This document shows positions 44,001 through 55,810 of a stretch of 64,000 nucleotides of DNA, piece by piece (positions within the stretch are counted from its first letter, which is position 1; every line of letters starts with the position of its first letter). Made by a program: the position numbers and the translations under genes. The DNA is from Elephas maximus indicus (lineage: Eukaryota > Chordata > Mammalia > Proboscidea > Elephantidae). The notes under the pieces were generated by a model. That model saw nothing but the letters and a program-made list of their open reading frames with translations. It was not told the origin of the DNA and did not search any database. The stretch is from positions 29,008,001 to 29,072,000 of the forward strand of contig NC_064841.1 of NCBI RefSeq assembly GCF_024166365.1, given 5' to 3'.

Positions 44001-44273
44001 TACTTCAATTCCTTGGATGTTTCATGTTTTTTCTCACCTTTCTACCTTTATGCGTGCTGCTCCTCTACCTGAACTGTCTCCAGTCGCCATCACAGTATGC
44101 CATTTGTTAACAGGTACTTTACTTGTTTGCCTTCCTCTCCCTTCCATCCCTGGAGGAAACTGTAAGCTCCAGCTCCATATAGCAGGAACTGGGTCTTTTT
44201 TATTCTTGTATCTCATATATTAATGGCATGAATGGCTTCTCCTGACTGCCAGCCTAAGTCTCAACTCCTTAAC

Positions 44274-44308
44274 TTAAAATAAATAAATAAATAAATAAAT
44301 AAATAAAA
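44274..44308. repeat. (AAAT)n microsatellite
   Basis: About eight AAAT units without interruption. Confidence 0.9.
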
Positions 44309-44629
44309 AGGTCATTATCTATTTTGTACATCAGCAGCCACTGTCCCACTCCCCCTCTGTGCACTAACCCAGTGTTTTCAAATTGTAATGAGTTGTAGAG
44401 TAACTGTATTGGGTTTCAGTAAGCTTTTGAAAAAATTAATTAGAATGGAGGAGAAAAACAGCATGCACATATTGTATATGTGTGTATTAGGTCACAGTGT
44501 ATAATGTGTTTCTTATAGGGTATTGGGGTTAAACAGTTTGAAATCAGTGCTCTAACTCAGTGCATAGGACTGCATAAGACTCAACTAAGTTAATTATGCA
44601 AATTCTAATTCAGTAAATCAAGCATGCCA
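44309..44629. other. TNIK intron 1, nothing recognised
   Basis: No gene or repeat family named. Confidence 0.4.
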
Positions 44630-44797
44630 TTGTCGTTGTTGCTAGGTGCCTTCAAGTTGATTTTGATTCATAGCGACCCTATGTGACAGAGTAGAACCAC
44701 CCCATAGGGTTTTCTAGGCTGTAGTCTTTATGGGAGCAGATTACTAGGTCTTTCTTCCATGGAGTTGCTGGGTGGGTTTGAACCACCACCAGGGCTC
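44630..44797 (-). repeat. AfroSINE with RTE-like tail, antisense
   Basis: Begins TTGTCGTTGTTGCTAGGTGCC, the complement of the RTE 3' end, then ATAGGGTTTTCTAGGCTGTAG, and ends CCACCACCAGGGCTC. This subtype keeps the (CAA)n RTE-type end and a different middle from most copies here. Confidence 0.82.
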
Positions 44798-45133
44798 ATA
44801 AGTCAAGCATGGGGCTGACAAGCCTGTAGCTCTGCAGACCCCACATGATGTCCTGCAGTTTAAGAAACTATGATAAACTGCAATTCCTGACACGCACTTA
44901 GATGATGCAGGCCTCTCGTTCATTTGTGAAACACCTATCAAGAGCAAAACGCGATGCCAGAGCCCCAGATACACGGGTAAACACAAAAGGTGCAGTCTAG
45001 CTGGTGAGATGGAGTAGTGCATGTGGTCACTACTTCCCTTGTCTTCACTTCACACGGCCTGTAGTGAACAGCTATTCTTCTGTCAAAATGTAACTCAGAA
45101 GAATTAGACAATGTCTTCTGCTATTTCTCATTT
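44798..45133. other. TNIK intron 1, nothing recognised
   Basis: No gene or repeat family named. Confidence 0.4.
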
Positions 45134-45290
45134 AAAAAAAAAAAAAAAAAACCAAACCAAAACTGTTGCCGTCCAGTCAATTCTGACTCATAGCAATCCT
45201 GTAGGACAGAGTAGAACTGCCTCATAGAGTTTCCAAGGAGTGCCTAGTGGATTTGAACCGCCAGCGTTTTGGTTAGCAGCCGTAGCTTAA
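45134..45290 (-). repeat. AfroSINE, antisense, with A-run
   Basis: An 18-A run then CCAAACCAAAACTGTTGCCG and CAAGGAGTGCCTAGTGG; the head is partly lost. Confidence 0.85.
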
Positions 45291-45970
45291 AGTTCAGTGA
45301 CATGATCACTTGAGAAAAAGAATTCTCCAATTTTGTGGTAGCAGAGCTCTTTGGGGAGGGTGGGTAGTGGGGGGCTTAGAGGTCATGAGAGGCTGATAAG
45401 AAACCAGGAATGAGTTGCCGGAAACTACGGAGCCGCTATGGCCAGGAAAGCACCCTCTGGGAAATGTGTGGAAGAGAGGAGGCTTGGGAGGTTTCCAGAA
45501 CAAATGGGGGCTCAGAGCCAGTTGACCTTGTGGTCATCACCCAGGGCCGACATGGTCTTGGATATCATAAAAACAAGAGACAGAAAAAAGCCATGCACGC
45601 TGTCATATTATGTACATGACAAGTGTGAAAGAGCAGCCTGCAGGTTTCTACAGTACCATGAGCCTTAGTGAGACTGGGAAGGTGGGGAGACTATGGCCCT
45701 TCCCTCTGAGCAATTGAAACACAGGGTAGCATTTTCATAAAACCAGTGGGAACTGAACCCATGCTTAGCTTTGTGGACTGCTTGTGTCAGATGCTGCACG
45801 GGCTGGTGGCTCAGGCTGGCCTTGGTTGTGGGCAAGACTTTCAGGGAGGAGTTTATGGCCCAGGATTTGATGATTGTCAGCTTTTCACTTCCTAGAACTT
45901 GATGTGATCAAGACATTGAGTCTCAGGTCACCAACACACAGATGTACTTGACAGTGATCTGGGGCATAAT
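45291..45970. other. TNIK intron 1, nothing recognised
   Basis: No gene or repeat family named. Confidence 0.4.
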
Positions 45971-46107
45971 TTGTATAATAAAAGTAATAGCTATGCCAAT
46001 ATTAATTGCTAATATTCTTTGTGACCATTTGCTATGTGTCAGGCACTGGGCTAATTATTTTACAAGTCTCTTATTAATGCAGCCACATTTTATGATATGT
46101 GTTATTT

Positions 46108-46179
46108 AGGGTCGCTATGAGTCAGAATTTTTATGAGTCAGAATTGACTCGATGGCAATGGGTTTGGTTTTTGGTTTTA
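46108..46179 (+). repeat. AfroSINE 3' end with a small internal duplication
   Basis: TATGAGTCAGAATTTT and TATGAGTCAGAATTGACTCG in tandem, then GATGGCAATGGGTTTGG. The head is absent. Confidence 0.75.
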
Positions 46180-46196
46180 TTATTATTCTAATTTTC

Positions 46197-46407
46197 GAGT
46201 ACCTGGGTGGTACAAATCATTAACATGCTTGACTGCTAACCAAAAGGTTGGAGATTCCAGTCTACCCAGAGGTACCACAGAAGAAAGGCTTGGCGATCTT
46301 TACCCAAAAAATGGCAGACCGTGAAAACCCTATGGAGTGCAGTTCTACTCTGATACACATGGGGCCACCATGAGTCAGAATTGACTTAATGGCATCTGGT
46401 TTTTTTC
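46197..46407 (+). repeat. AfroSINE (longer-body subtype)
   Basis: GAGTACCTGGGTGGTACAAATC head, AGAAGAAAGGCTTGGCG and CATGGGGCCACCATGAGTC segments. Confidence 0.88.
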
Positions 46408-46859
46408 TTCTAATTTTACAGATGTAGAAACTGAGATTTAGCTTAAGTGTCTTGCCGAAAATGTCAGAGCCTGGCTTTGAACCCAGCTTGGTGTGATTTT
46501 AAAACTTCTGAATGTAAGCATTGTGCTCTTGTGACTTCCTGTTTTCCAAATAAAGAGTGAAAATACTTAACTAGTGTGGAACTCCTGTATCTGCTCTTTA
46601 GAGAAGTGCCTTCCTGACTTAGAAGGGACTTGGGAATCTGAAATTTTGATTGGAAATTTGCTCGGTGGGGCTGGACCGAGGCTGAGGTTGAGAATGGAGG
46701 GCTAGCTCTGCACCACTTAGAGGTCAGAACACAGATCCCACTGTGCGTGGTTGTCACGTGGTCTGGATAATCCAACAAACACACTCTCCCTTCCTGATCC
46801 TATCAGTTCACAAAAACCCCTGTGCCTAAGACACTTTCTTGTGAAAAGCATATCAGTTA

Positions 46860-47075
46860 CAGTTAGTTCATCATCTAGATCCTCTGGTTATCCTTTATCT
46901 CCCCTATGTTGTTCTGTCTTGCTTTGTTCACACTTTATTTATATCACTCCCATCTCTTTTTTATTTTAGGATTATTTTTCTTATAGCACTGATAGCTTTA
47001 AATTACAGGCTTCTTAAGGGCAGGAATAATGGCTTGTTTGCATTATGCCTGACACATAATTCTGTGTAAGATATA
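46860..47075 (+). mobile_element. L2 LINE 3' end
   Basis: TACAGGCTTCTTAAGGGCAGG, AATAATGGCTTGTTTGC and TATGCCTGACACATAATTC follow the L2 3' end. Confidence 0.55.
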
Positions 47076-48885
47076 TTCACGGAGTCATCAGTTTGGATCC
47101 TGTGGCCCCTGTGCCCTGAATGAGTAGGGGACTGGCTCTAAATTTGGTGTGTTTTCAACCTTTAAGAGGAGGGTTTGTAATACTGGGAAATCAAACCTTA
47201 AGGAGGGGGCACAGTGATTCCTAAGAAACTGAAAAACCTGTGTTCTAAGCAACTAGGGGACTTAATGTTGACATTATTAGAAACAGTCTAGGGGCCTCTG
47301 AAGTCCAATGGAAAGAAGCAGAAAGGGGCCCTGAGATGGTGAAGTGTGGCCTTTACTTGTTGCTTTTTGTCTCTCCTTCAGACTTTAAAGTGGTTCATTA
47401 ACACATCAGACTGTAAACCTCTTTAAAAGCACCAGCTCAGCAAATGAAACATGGTTGAGTTTTTATTGGAGACAAGTCATTGCGAACGTGCAGTAGTTAT
47501 ACTCCTGCTTCTGCCTAACAGGCTCTAAAACGCACTGACTGTGAGGCAGCTTCACCAACAACTAGCAGGAAAGCAGAGTGAGAGGACGTTGTGTTACGTC
47601 ATGATGGGATAGCTTTCTGGCGAATTGGCTGACTATCCATCCCTGGATTTCCTCAGCACCTGTCGTTCATGGCACATTGTAGGCACTCAGATTTCCGTTA
47701 AATGAAGTCATTTGGAACCTTTCAAGTTTACTTCTAAGAAGCCTGTGAGAAAGAAGGATTTTCTTTCACACAGGAGCGTCAGATGAAGTTCAAGGGTCAC
47801 CTCTTAGTGTGGGCAGCAGATGATACATAGATTTCAGTTTCCTGGTAGGAGTTGGGAATGAAGGGACGAGTATGGTGGCAGACTCACTCCTGCCTTCCTG
47901 AGTGCTGTGCAGAGAAGCTTGCACGTGCCCAACCTGGTATGGAACAGAAGGAAGGAGGCTGAGGTGCTTGAGCACATCAAAGACCAGGGTTCATGCATCT
48001 GGAAACCCCAGAGCGTCTCAGAAGAAGTTGCAGGTATTAGCCTAGAAATATGTCTCAGAGGCGTAAAGAAAAATCCCCTTGCGTTTGTCTGCCCACACTG
48101 ACATTTGTCCATTTCTTTGTTTTATTATTAGCTTTTAAATATTGATTAGCTTTAGTGAGTGCTCACTGGCTCTTGTGGTCTCCCTCTTCCAGCTGTCAAA
48201 TGGCATTCCGGGAACAGGAAAGGTGGAGGGGGAAGCTTTTTCATCAGGTCTGCAAAACAGAATTCAGCATCAGAGGCTATCATCCAGTTTCCCATACTCT
48301 GTACTGCTAAGCTTGGGTACTTTTTTCTTTTCCAAATGCAGACTGCTGCACTTCACAGTAATTAGCTGATATGACTGTAATGGACTCTGCCTTCATTGGA
48401 TAGACTCTTTAAAATCGAGGGTATTAAATTGACTCTTCCTTTCTCAGGTGATAATGAGTAGAAATTCCAGCTATAAACATAGAGCTAATAGAGTCCAAGT
48501 TTTTATAGGCTTTGGGGTGGTAATAAAAGGAGAGGGGAACAACATTCTTTCAGAGTGCTGCGATTCTTGACAACCTGGCTGAGTGGTCCCAAGGAGGCAA
48601 ATGCACCAAGGGCTTTGTGTAATGAAGGAGAAAAGGATGATAGGATGGACGCACTGCCTGTTCTGCTGCTGATTTGTTCCGAGCTGTTCAGATCTTCAAC
48701 CTGTTCTCAGTCCTTCTAAAATCAGGAGCTATAAATGAGTGACGGTGGCCCCTCGTTGGGATTCCTTTGGCAGTGAATTTAGCCAGAACATTTCTGGTGA
48801 GTCTACAGACAGTGAATGATATGAAAAGTAACCATAAAATAATTTGGGCTCATTTGTGAGCTTGTGGCTTATCTAGTTTGTTTTC
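47076..48885. other. TNIK intron 1, no gene or clear repeat
   Basis: Apparently single-copy. Pairs of overlapping frames around 47,790-48,370 show no domain. Confidence 0.5.
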
Positions 48886-48889
48886 AAGG

Positions 48890-49140
48890 TCACAGGAAGC
48901 AGAATAGCTTAGAAGTTACGTCAGGGGTCAGACTGTCTGGATTTGAATCCTGGCTCTCCAGTTTCCTAGCTTTGCATCTTGGGGCAAGTTGTGTAAACTG
49001 TCTCAGCTGTGTCCACATCTATAAAATGGAGATAATAATAACAGGGATAGTGCAGGAATTTACAAAAATTGCTATAAAGTAGTCAGGACAGTGCCTGGCA
49101 TATTACGAATGATGCACAATAAATATTCAACGTATTCAAC
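48890..49140 (+). repeat. MIR SINE
   Basis: ATAGCTTAGAAGTTACGTCAGG, TCTGGATTTGAATCCTGGCTC, TCTATAAAATGGAGATAATAA and CAGTGCCTGGCATATTAC in order. Nearly full length. Confidence 0.85.
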
Positions 49141-49670
49141 ACCAGCATTGTTTTTCAAACAGTTTGAGAGCCGACTACAGTCCCGCACAGTGCAAATGAC
49201 TGGTGTACATGCCGCACTCAAGAAGCCCAAAGTGTAGTGGTAGAATCAGATATAAAAATAGATATATTTAGTAGGACCACCAGGGTGGATGACTAGCTGT
49301 ATGGGGTTGGAGGATGAACCAAGGTGGGGAGCGGGGGGTTTCATGGAACTGAAATAATTTCAAGTAACCCTGAACAGTTTTGTGGTGGGGAGGTGCTAAA
49401 CAGCAGTGTAGATGAAGAATTAGTGGTTCCTTGGAAGAAGCCTTTGCATCTTTCCCGTGCTCTCCTGCCCTGCCCCCACCCCAGTACAAGCCACATCACT
49501 CCATGGCTGGATTGTGGTGTCTGTCTGTCCTACCTGCCACCCTCTGACTCCAGACCTTCCCTCTTCAATCTTATTAGCACAGGCTCTGGCAGAATTGTGC
49601 ATATGAAGTGTTATTTATTAATAAGCAGCAAGGTGTGTGTCCTTCTTTGTTTGAAAAGTCTCAAAATTGC
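49141..49670. other. TNIK intron 1, nothing recognised
   Basis: No gene or repeat family named. Confidence 0.4.
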
Positions 49671-49674
49671 TAAG

Positions 49675-51140
49675 AACAAAGTACCTTTGTTTCAGTCTTA
49701 GGAAATCTGTTAATATCATACAACACATTAGTAGGCCGAAGGAAATTAATTCTACAGTCATCTCCACAGATGTCAAATAGGCATTGATAAAATTTAGCAC
49801 TCTTAGGTAAGAAAAGAACAGAAAAGAAAACCTACTCTTATTAAACTAGGAATAAGGGGAATCATTCTTAACTTGATACCACTAACTTGATAAAAAAAAA
49901 AAAACCGGCAGCCAATCTCACGGTAATCGTCAACCCAGAGACTCTTCTGTGGCTGACGCTGTTGGTTACTACCTATCAGGCATAGCCCCACTTTCTTGCT
50001 GAAAAAGCTCTGGATTTGCTTTGGTGTTTACACTCCCACACTCTCAGGGGAAGTGGAACCCTCCCCTGCCCCAGCATGGGGAAAGTAGAATAGCTTAAGC
50101 CAGTCATGGGGAGCCCATTTCTTTTGTGGTTGATTGGTTTAGACAAGACAGGTAACAGCCCTGGCCAATGAGAGGACCAGGGCAAGCCTTGCTGGTAGTT
50201 CCTAGGGAATTTTTCCTCAATTTAAAAAATGAGCATTTAAAAATGAGACTTGCACTATTCAGGACTTGGACATTGTCTATAAACTGATACTTAGAATTGC
50301 TGTAGCCATCTGGAAACCGTGAGGAGAAAGCCTGGAGAATCACAGAAAAACTGAACCATGTCCTTATATTGTTGAGCAGCTAAATTAATCAATCAACTTT
50401 GGAACTGGACTAACTCCAGACTTTATATTATATTAGATAATACAATTTTCTCATTGTTTAAGCCACTGTCAATTGTGCATTTTATTATTTGCAGCTGCAA
50501 CATCCTAACTGATAAATATTTCCTTTTAAGTTGGGAATCATGCAAGGGTGTCAGGATTAAGATAAGAACCAATATTCAGATACAATATTCTGGAAATTTT
50601 AGTCAGTGAAATAAGGCAAGAATTAGAAGAAATAAGAATTATAAGTGTTAGATGATAGGGATAACATTGTCGTTATTTACAAACTGGGCCTTTAAAACTC
50701 AAGATAATAAACTAAAAAATGATTAGAACAATAATAATTCAGTAAAGTGGCTGGACACAAAATACATATACCCAAATCAATACAAATCAATAGCATTCTT
50801 ATTATCCGGTCAAAATAACTAGTTAGAAAATTTATTTGAAAAAAGATCTCTTTTACAATAATAACAAAAAAATGTGAAATATCTAGGAACAAATTTAACA
50901 AGAAATCTGTAGGACTTATATGAATAAAAATTTAAAACTTAATAATGTACATATTTAATACCTGAATAATTGCAGAGATATACCGTGTTCCTGAATAGGA
51001 AAACCTAGTAATGTAGAGGTATCTATTCTCATGTTTATATTGAAGTTTAGTACAATTTGAATAAAAATATCAAGCAGGAATTTGTTTTAGGACTTGATGA
51101 AATGATTCTAAATTTCATCTGAAGGAACATCAGATAAAAA
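49675..51140 (+). mobile_element. Old L1M ORF2 fragment, interrupted by an LTR-like block
   Basis: 49,690-49,800 encodes remnants of the RT segment ending in an IDxxxAFDKI-like run (ACAGATGTCAAATAGGCATTG). After the insert, 50,520-51,140 carries further ORF2 remnants (GTGGCTGGACACAAAATAC, GGAACAAATTTAACAAG, TTCATCTGAAGGAAC). Many stops. Confidence 0.65.
49905..50515 (+). mobile_element. LTR-like block inside L1M
   Basis: It ends TTGTTTAAGCCACTGTCAATTG, TTATTATTTGCAGCTGCAAC and ATCCTAACTGATA, the 3' pattern of ERVL/MaLR-like LTRs. A 12-A run stands at the 5' side. Confidence 0.5.
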
Positions 51141-51552
51141 TAACCTCCTAGTCACTTGGTATAATTTATATTTCTGTCGTGTTTGTGTATGTATGTATTA
51201 TAGGTCTGTCTGTGCTATATTGCTGCATAAAAGTTTATAACAATTATAACTTCATAGTACATTATGAGTTTGTTAATGTAGAAACATTCTTTCTCCTGTG
51301 ATGACTTTTTCTAGGAATTATTTTTGGTTTCATAGGACTGATGTGTCTATTTTTTTTTTTTTACTTTTGGTAAAAATATACATATCAAAACATATACCCG
51401 TTCATCGTTTTCTACATGTACAGTTCAGTTGATTACATTCGTCATGTTGTGTCACCGTTCTTTCTATCACTACCCATATTTTTTCACTATCATTAATTTC
51501 GACTCTCTGTCCACTGAACTTCTCTGCTGGTTTTGAGTTACTGTTGTGAATT

Positions 51553-51757
51553 TGGAGCCCTGGTGACAGTGGTTAAACACTTTGCTGCTAACTGAAAGGT
51601 CAGTGGTTCAAACCCACAAGCTGATCTGTGGAAAAAGATGTGACAGTCTGCTTCTGTAAAGATTACAACCTTGGAAACCCCATGGGACAGTTCTACTCTG
51701 TCCAGTAGGGTCACTATGAGTCGGAATTGACTTGATAGCAGTGGGTTTTTTTGGTTG
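51553..51757 (+). repeat. AfroSINE
   Basis: GGAGCCCTGGTGACAGTGG head, AAAGATGTGACAGTCTGC body, GACTTGATAGCAGTGGG tail. Confidence 0.9.
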
Positions 51758-51786
51758 TCAATTTGTTCTCATATAGAGAATTCTTT

Positions 51787-51955
51787 GGAAACCCTGGTGG
51801 CATAATGGTTAAGTGCTATGGCTGCTAACCAAGAGGTCGGCAGTCCGAATCCACGAGGCACTCCTTGGAAACTCTATTGGGCAGTTCTACTCTGTCTCAT
51901 AGGGTCACTATAAGTCGGAATCGACTCAACGGCAGTGGGTTTGGTTTTTTTTGGG
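51787..51955 (+). repeat. AfroSINE with perfect 13-bp TSD
   Basis: GAAACCCTGGTGGCATAATGG head, GACTCAACGGCAGTGGG tail. TAGAGAATTCTTT flanks it at 51,774-51,786 and 51,956-51,968. It lacks the middle GATGTGGCAG segment. Confidence 0.92.
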
Positions 51956-52528
51956 TAGAGAATTCTTTAAAAGTGTGCACTGCTCAAGGCAAACTTTTTT
52001 TTTTTAGAAGTGTGCTTTAGGTGAAGATTTACAGAGCAAATTAGTTTCTCATTAAAAAACTAATACACATGTTGTTTTGAGATGTTGGTTGCTAATCCCG
52101 CAACATGTTAACACTCTTTCCTTCTTGACCTTGGGTTCCCCATTTCCATTCATCCAACTTTACTGCCCTTGCCTGTGTTGTCACCCTTGCCCCTTGACTG
52201 GTGTGCCCATTTAATCTTTTATACATAGTTGAGCTACGTGTATTATTGTTCATTTTATGGGCCTGTCTAATCTTTGTTTCAAAGTCTGTTTTACCTGAAA
52301 TAAGTGTCGCCAGTCATGCTCTTTTTTGGTTGCTGTTCGCTTGGTATATTTTTTTCCATCCTTTGATTTTTAATGTATTTTTGTCTTTGTTTCTAAGGTG
52401 TGTTTCTTGTAGGCAGCATATTGATGAGTCCTGTTTTTTTCATCCATTCTGTCACTCTCTGTCTCTTTAAGGGAGCATTTAACTATTTACGTTCAGTGTG
52501 ATTATCGATAGGTGTGAGTTTATTGCTG

Positions 52529-52789
52529 TTATTTTGTGTTTTTTTTTTTTGTGATGCTGACATTATCTTTGTTCTTCTTACTCTGCTGTGCTGAATTCCT
52601 TCTGTTTGTGGATTTTTCCATTTCTTTCATTTTTGTAGATTTTGTGTTTACTGAGACTTTATGTTTTTCTTCTTTATTTTGATGAGTAGGCTTGTTAACT
52701 TTATTTGGTGGTACCTTGAAATTTACCCCCATCTTCCCAAGTTTCAACCAGTCTTTCATTACTTGGTATTGCTTTGACTTCCTCTCCAT
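52529..52789 (-). other. Small open frame in the L1-B ORF1-ORF2 spacer
   Basis: 86 codons, Lys/Asn-rich, homologous in position and frame to 14,211-14,489. Its TAA stop sits exactly where the young element has TGA, and the ORF2 ATG is ATA here. It stays open although ORF1 and ORF2 of this copy are decayed. Low certainty that it is ever translated. Confidence 0.25.
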
Positions 52790-52979
52790 TTGAAAGTTCC
52801 ATACCTACACCGTTTGTCCCCTCTTTTATTGTTCTGATGTTGTTGTTATTTACAGATTGACCTCTCTGGTTCCCTGTTGTAAATCTTTTAGTTTTATTTT
52901 ATCCTTGAGAGTTTGTTGTCTAGGTTGATATCTGATTGATGCTGTCTTGTGTCCTAGATTCAGGTTGTTGTTTGATATT

Positions 52980-53949
52980 GTTGGTTCTCTAACCAAAGGA
53001 CTCCCTTTAATAATTCTTGTAAGTTTGGTTTGGTTTTTACATATTCCTTTAATTTCTGTTTATCTGGAAATGTCCTAATTTTGTCATCATATTTGAGCAA
53101 GAGTTTTGCAGGATGTGTTATTCTTGGATGGCAGTTTTTTTCTTTGAATGTTTTATATATGTCATTCCATTGCCTTCTGGCCTACATGGTTTCTGCCAAG
53201 TAATCAGAGTTTATTCTCATTGGTTTCCCCTCTGTTTGTGACTTCTTGTTTTTCTCAAGCTGCTCTCAGGATTCTTTCTTTGTCTTTGGTTTTAGTGGGT
53301 GTGATTATATTATGTCTTGGTGTTTTTCTTTTGGGATCTGTCCTACGTGGGGTTTGTTGAGCTTCTTGGATGGCCGGCTTTTCGTCTTTCATGATACTAG
53401 GGAAGTTTTCTGTGAGCAAATCTTCAATGATGCTCTGTTTTTTCCATTTTCTCCCACTGTTCTAGAACTCCAATTGCTTGTAAAGTTTTGCTTTTGATTG
53501 TATCCCACATTGTTCTCGGGGTTTCTTCATTTTTCTTTCTCTTTTTCTCTGATTTTTTCTCAAAGTGCTATCCAAGGATTTGTCTTAAATTTCACTGATG
53601 CTGTCTTCCATTGTTTCACATTTGCTCCTAAAACCTTCTGTTGCACTGACCATTTCTAAAATCTTGTTGTTTGTCTTTTGGATTTCTTATTGCTGTTTTT
53701 GTATGATTTCTAGTTGTTTATTTATTTTGACATCTTGTTCCTGTATTATTTTTTCTGAATCTTTCCATTGCTTTGTCTGTGTTTTCCCTGATTTTGTCTA
53801 TTTTTTCCCTTAATTTTGTCTGCATTTTCCTTCCATCTGTTAGAGAACCCGAATATTAGAGTTTTGAATTCCCTATCAGGTAGTTCACTTGCCTTTTCTT
53901 CTACTAGAGGGTCATCTGGTATTTTATTTTGGTTGCTTTCTAGAGCCAT
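52980..53949 (-). pseudogene. L1-B ORF1 remnant
   Basis: Starts at an ATG at 53,947-53,949 (MALESNQNKIPDD). Motifs parallel the young ORF1 but are spread over several frames: the coiled-coil region, then a region matching 14,700-15,110 (GGTTCTCTAACCAAAGGAC; CAGAGTTTATTCTCATTGG). The C-terminal stop of the young ORF1 (TAA at 14,673-14,675) is CAA here. Not functional. Confidence 0.75.
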
Positions 53950-55810
53950 TCTGTTCTGTTTTTTTAATATGTTTTTATATTGTCTGCTTTCTCCAGGACA
54001 TTCAGGAATTTTCTTTGTTTATTGATTGTAGATTTGATTGTTTTGTCCTCCTTTTTTGTTTTATTCGATTATGCCTGGGCAGGTGAGCTGGATGTGTTTC
54101 GTTGCTTACTTGTCCATGGGCATGATACTTCTTGCCACCGTGTCCAGGTGGTCCGGGCCGGTCACTCAGCTATGGTGCAGCAGGGCAGATCCAGCGGGGT
54201 GAAGGGATGAGAATGATTTGCTTGCAGCATGAAATGGTGCTGACAGGGCAGGGCTGGGGGCAGTTTAGGGTGGGCTCCAGGGGACCATGCCGGTTGTGCT
54301 CAGGGGTTGTACTCGGCGCACGGTGCAGATCGGCAGGAGGGAAAGGAGAGAATGTAAAGTGCAGAGCTAAGAGGGTGAGTGAAAGAAGGGAAAGAAGAGA
54401 AAAATAAAAGCAAAAAAAGAGAAAAAAGCCAAGGAAAAAAAGAGTAAAAAAGGAAATAAAATGGCAGCATGGTAGGATTCCCTGGGTGAGGGATGGGCAG
54501 ACCCAGCAAGGCCATGTGCTGGTGGCTTTCTAGCAGAGTGGTATGGCTTGGTCTGTTGAGAAGAGGTATGGGCAGCCCATGGGGCTAGGTGGGCAGGAGA
54601 AAGGAAAGAAGGGAAAGAGAGACGAGAAATTAACCAACCAACCAACCTTCAAACAAGAGTAAATAAAAAATAATAAAAAACAAAAATAAAATATGGTGAT
54701 GGAGGAACCAGCTGTTGGGGGTGGAGCAGAATTGTGGTGGCAGAGAGCTGATGTCTCTCTTACCAGGTGGCACAGCATGGCCCATCAGGAAGGGATGGAG
54801 GCAGCACAGGGCCTAGGTGGGAGGAAGAAGGAAAAGGGAGAAATGGAAAGATACAGAAAAATAAAAAATATGGCGCTGAGGGAGCTGGCCTGTGGGGGTG
54901 GCACAGACCTGGGGAGGCCATGTGCCAAAGGCTCTTCAGCCAAGCAGCACTGCACAGCCCACCAAGAAGGGGGGTAGTGGTGCATAGGGCTAGGTGGGCA
55001 GGAGAAAGGAAAGGAAGAAAAAGAGAGAGAAGAAGCAAAAAAAAAAAGAAGAAACAAAACAAAAACAAAAAATAAATGCTGCTGAGGGAGCTGGTTGGTG
55101 ACTCTCCAGTTGAGTGGTGCAGCACGGCCCCTTGAGAAGTACGGGGGCAGTGCACAGGGCTGAGTGGGCAGAAGGAAGGAAATGTGAGAGAGAGAGAAAA
55201 AAAAAGAACAGAGCAAAGAAGCCAGGGAATCACAGCCCATCAAGAGGGGAAGAGGATGGCACATGGTGCTAGCTGGATGAGATAGGAAAGAAAGGAGAGA
55301 GAAGCAACAAAAAAAGCCCAAAAGCAATATCAAAAAACAAACCAGAAAAACAAACAAAAAAATGGTGCTGAAGGGGTCAGCCGGTGGGGGCGGGGTGGAC
55401 CCTGGCTGCAGTTGACCGTGGCCATTGGAAAGCGGCAGACGCTGTGTAGAGGGAAGAAGGGTTGGGGCTGGGAAAACATATACCCTGGTTACCGGGTGCT
55501 CTGTCTCTTGCTGGGAGCCCTGTGACGTTGCCTTCCCATACTCCCTGTCTGAGATCCTTGGTGGCTGTAGTCCAGGAGAGTGAATGCATGCTGTGTTAGC
55601 TGGCACGGGACCTCCACTATGTAGCTCTCCTCATTCTCTGTCAGTTTCTTATTCCATTTGGTGCTCAATCGAGTTCTTTATTCCTTCATTTTGTGCTTAG
55701 GGTTCCAGGATTGATGTTTTTACCTGTTTTACTTAGTTTTTCAGATCTTTGCTGCAGAGGGTCAGCATGGTGCTTCTGTCTATAGCACCATGTTGGCTCT
55801 GCCTCTGAGT
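53950..55810 (-). promoter_or_regulatory. L1-B 5'UTR with about 170-bp monomers
   Basis: Repeated blocks of GTGG.(A/G)CAGC(A/C)..GGCC followed by AGGTGGGCAGGAG(A/G)AAGGAAAG occur near 54,170, 54,541, 54,768, 54,945 and 55,112, spaced about 167-227 bases. On the element's sense strand each unit is a C-rich segment and a long pyrimidine tract. A 273-codon sense frame (54,785-55,606) covers four units. The unit sequence is unlike that of the young L1 5'UTR. Confidence 0.75.

Larger units (their letters stand above)
45975..46500 (-). repeat. MIR-type repeat interrupted by two AfroSINE pieces
   Basis: GTGTCAGGCACTGGGCTAATT before, and TTTTACAGATGTAGAAACTGAG with CCTGGCTTTGAACCCAGC after, the SINEs are the two halves of an antisense MIR. 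Confidence 0.65.
52277..55810 (-). mobile_element. L1-B: 5'-complete, 3'-truncated L1 nested in L1-A
   Basis: Starts at 55,810 with AGGCAGAGCCAACATGG, a typical L1 5' end, and runs through a 1.86-kb 5'UTR with monomers, ORF1 and the spacer to stop inside the endonuclease part of ORF2 at 52,277. No 3'UTR or clear poly-A belongs to it. It is flanked by CTGTCTAATCTTTG (52,263-52,276) and CTGTGTAAGCTTTG (55,811-55,824), a 14-bp repeat with two changes, within L1-A's 3'UTR. Confidence 0.78.

Noticed and set aside
54760-55233. 157-codon Phe/Ser/Leu-rich frame.
   Set aside because: Pyrimidine-rich L1 5'UTR monomers generate such frames in more than one phase; treated under the L1-B 5'UTR finding.
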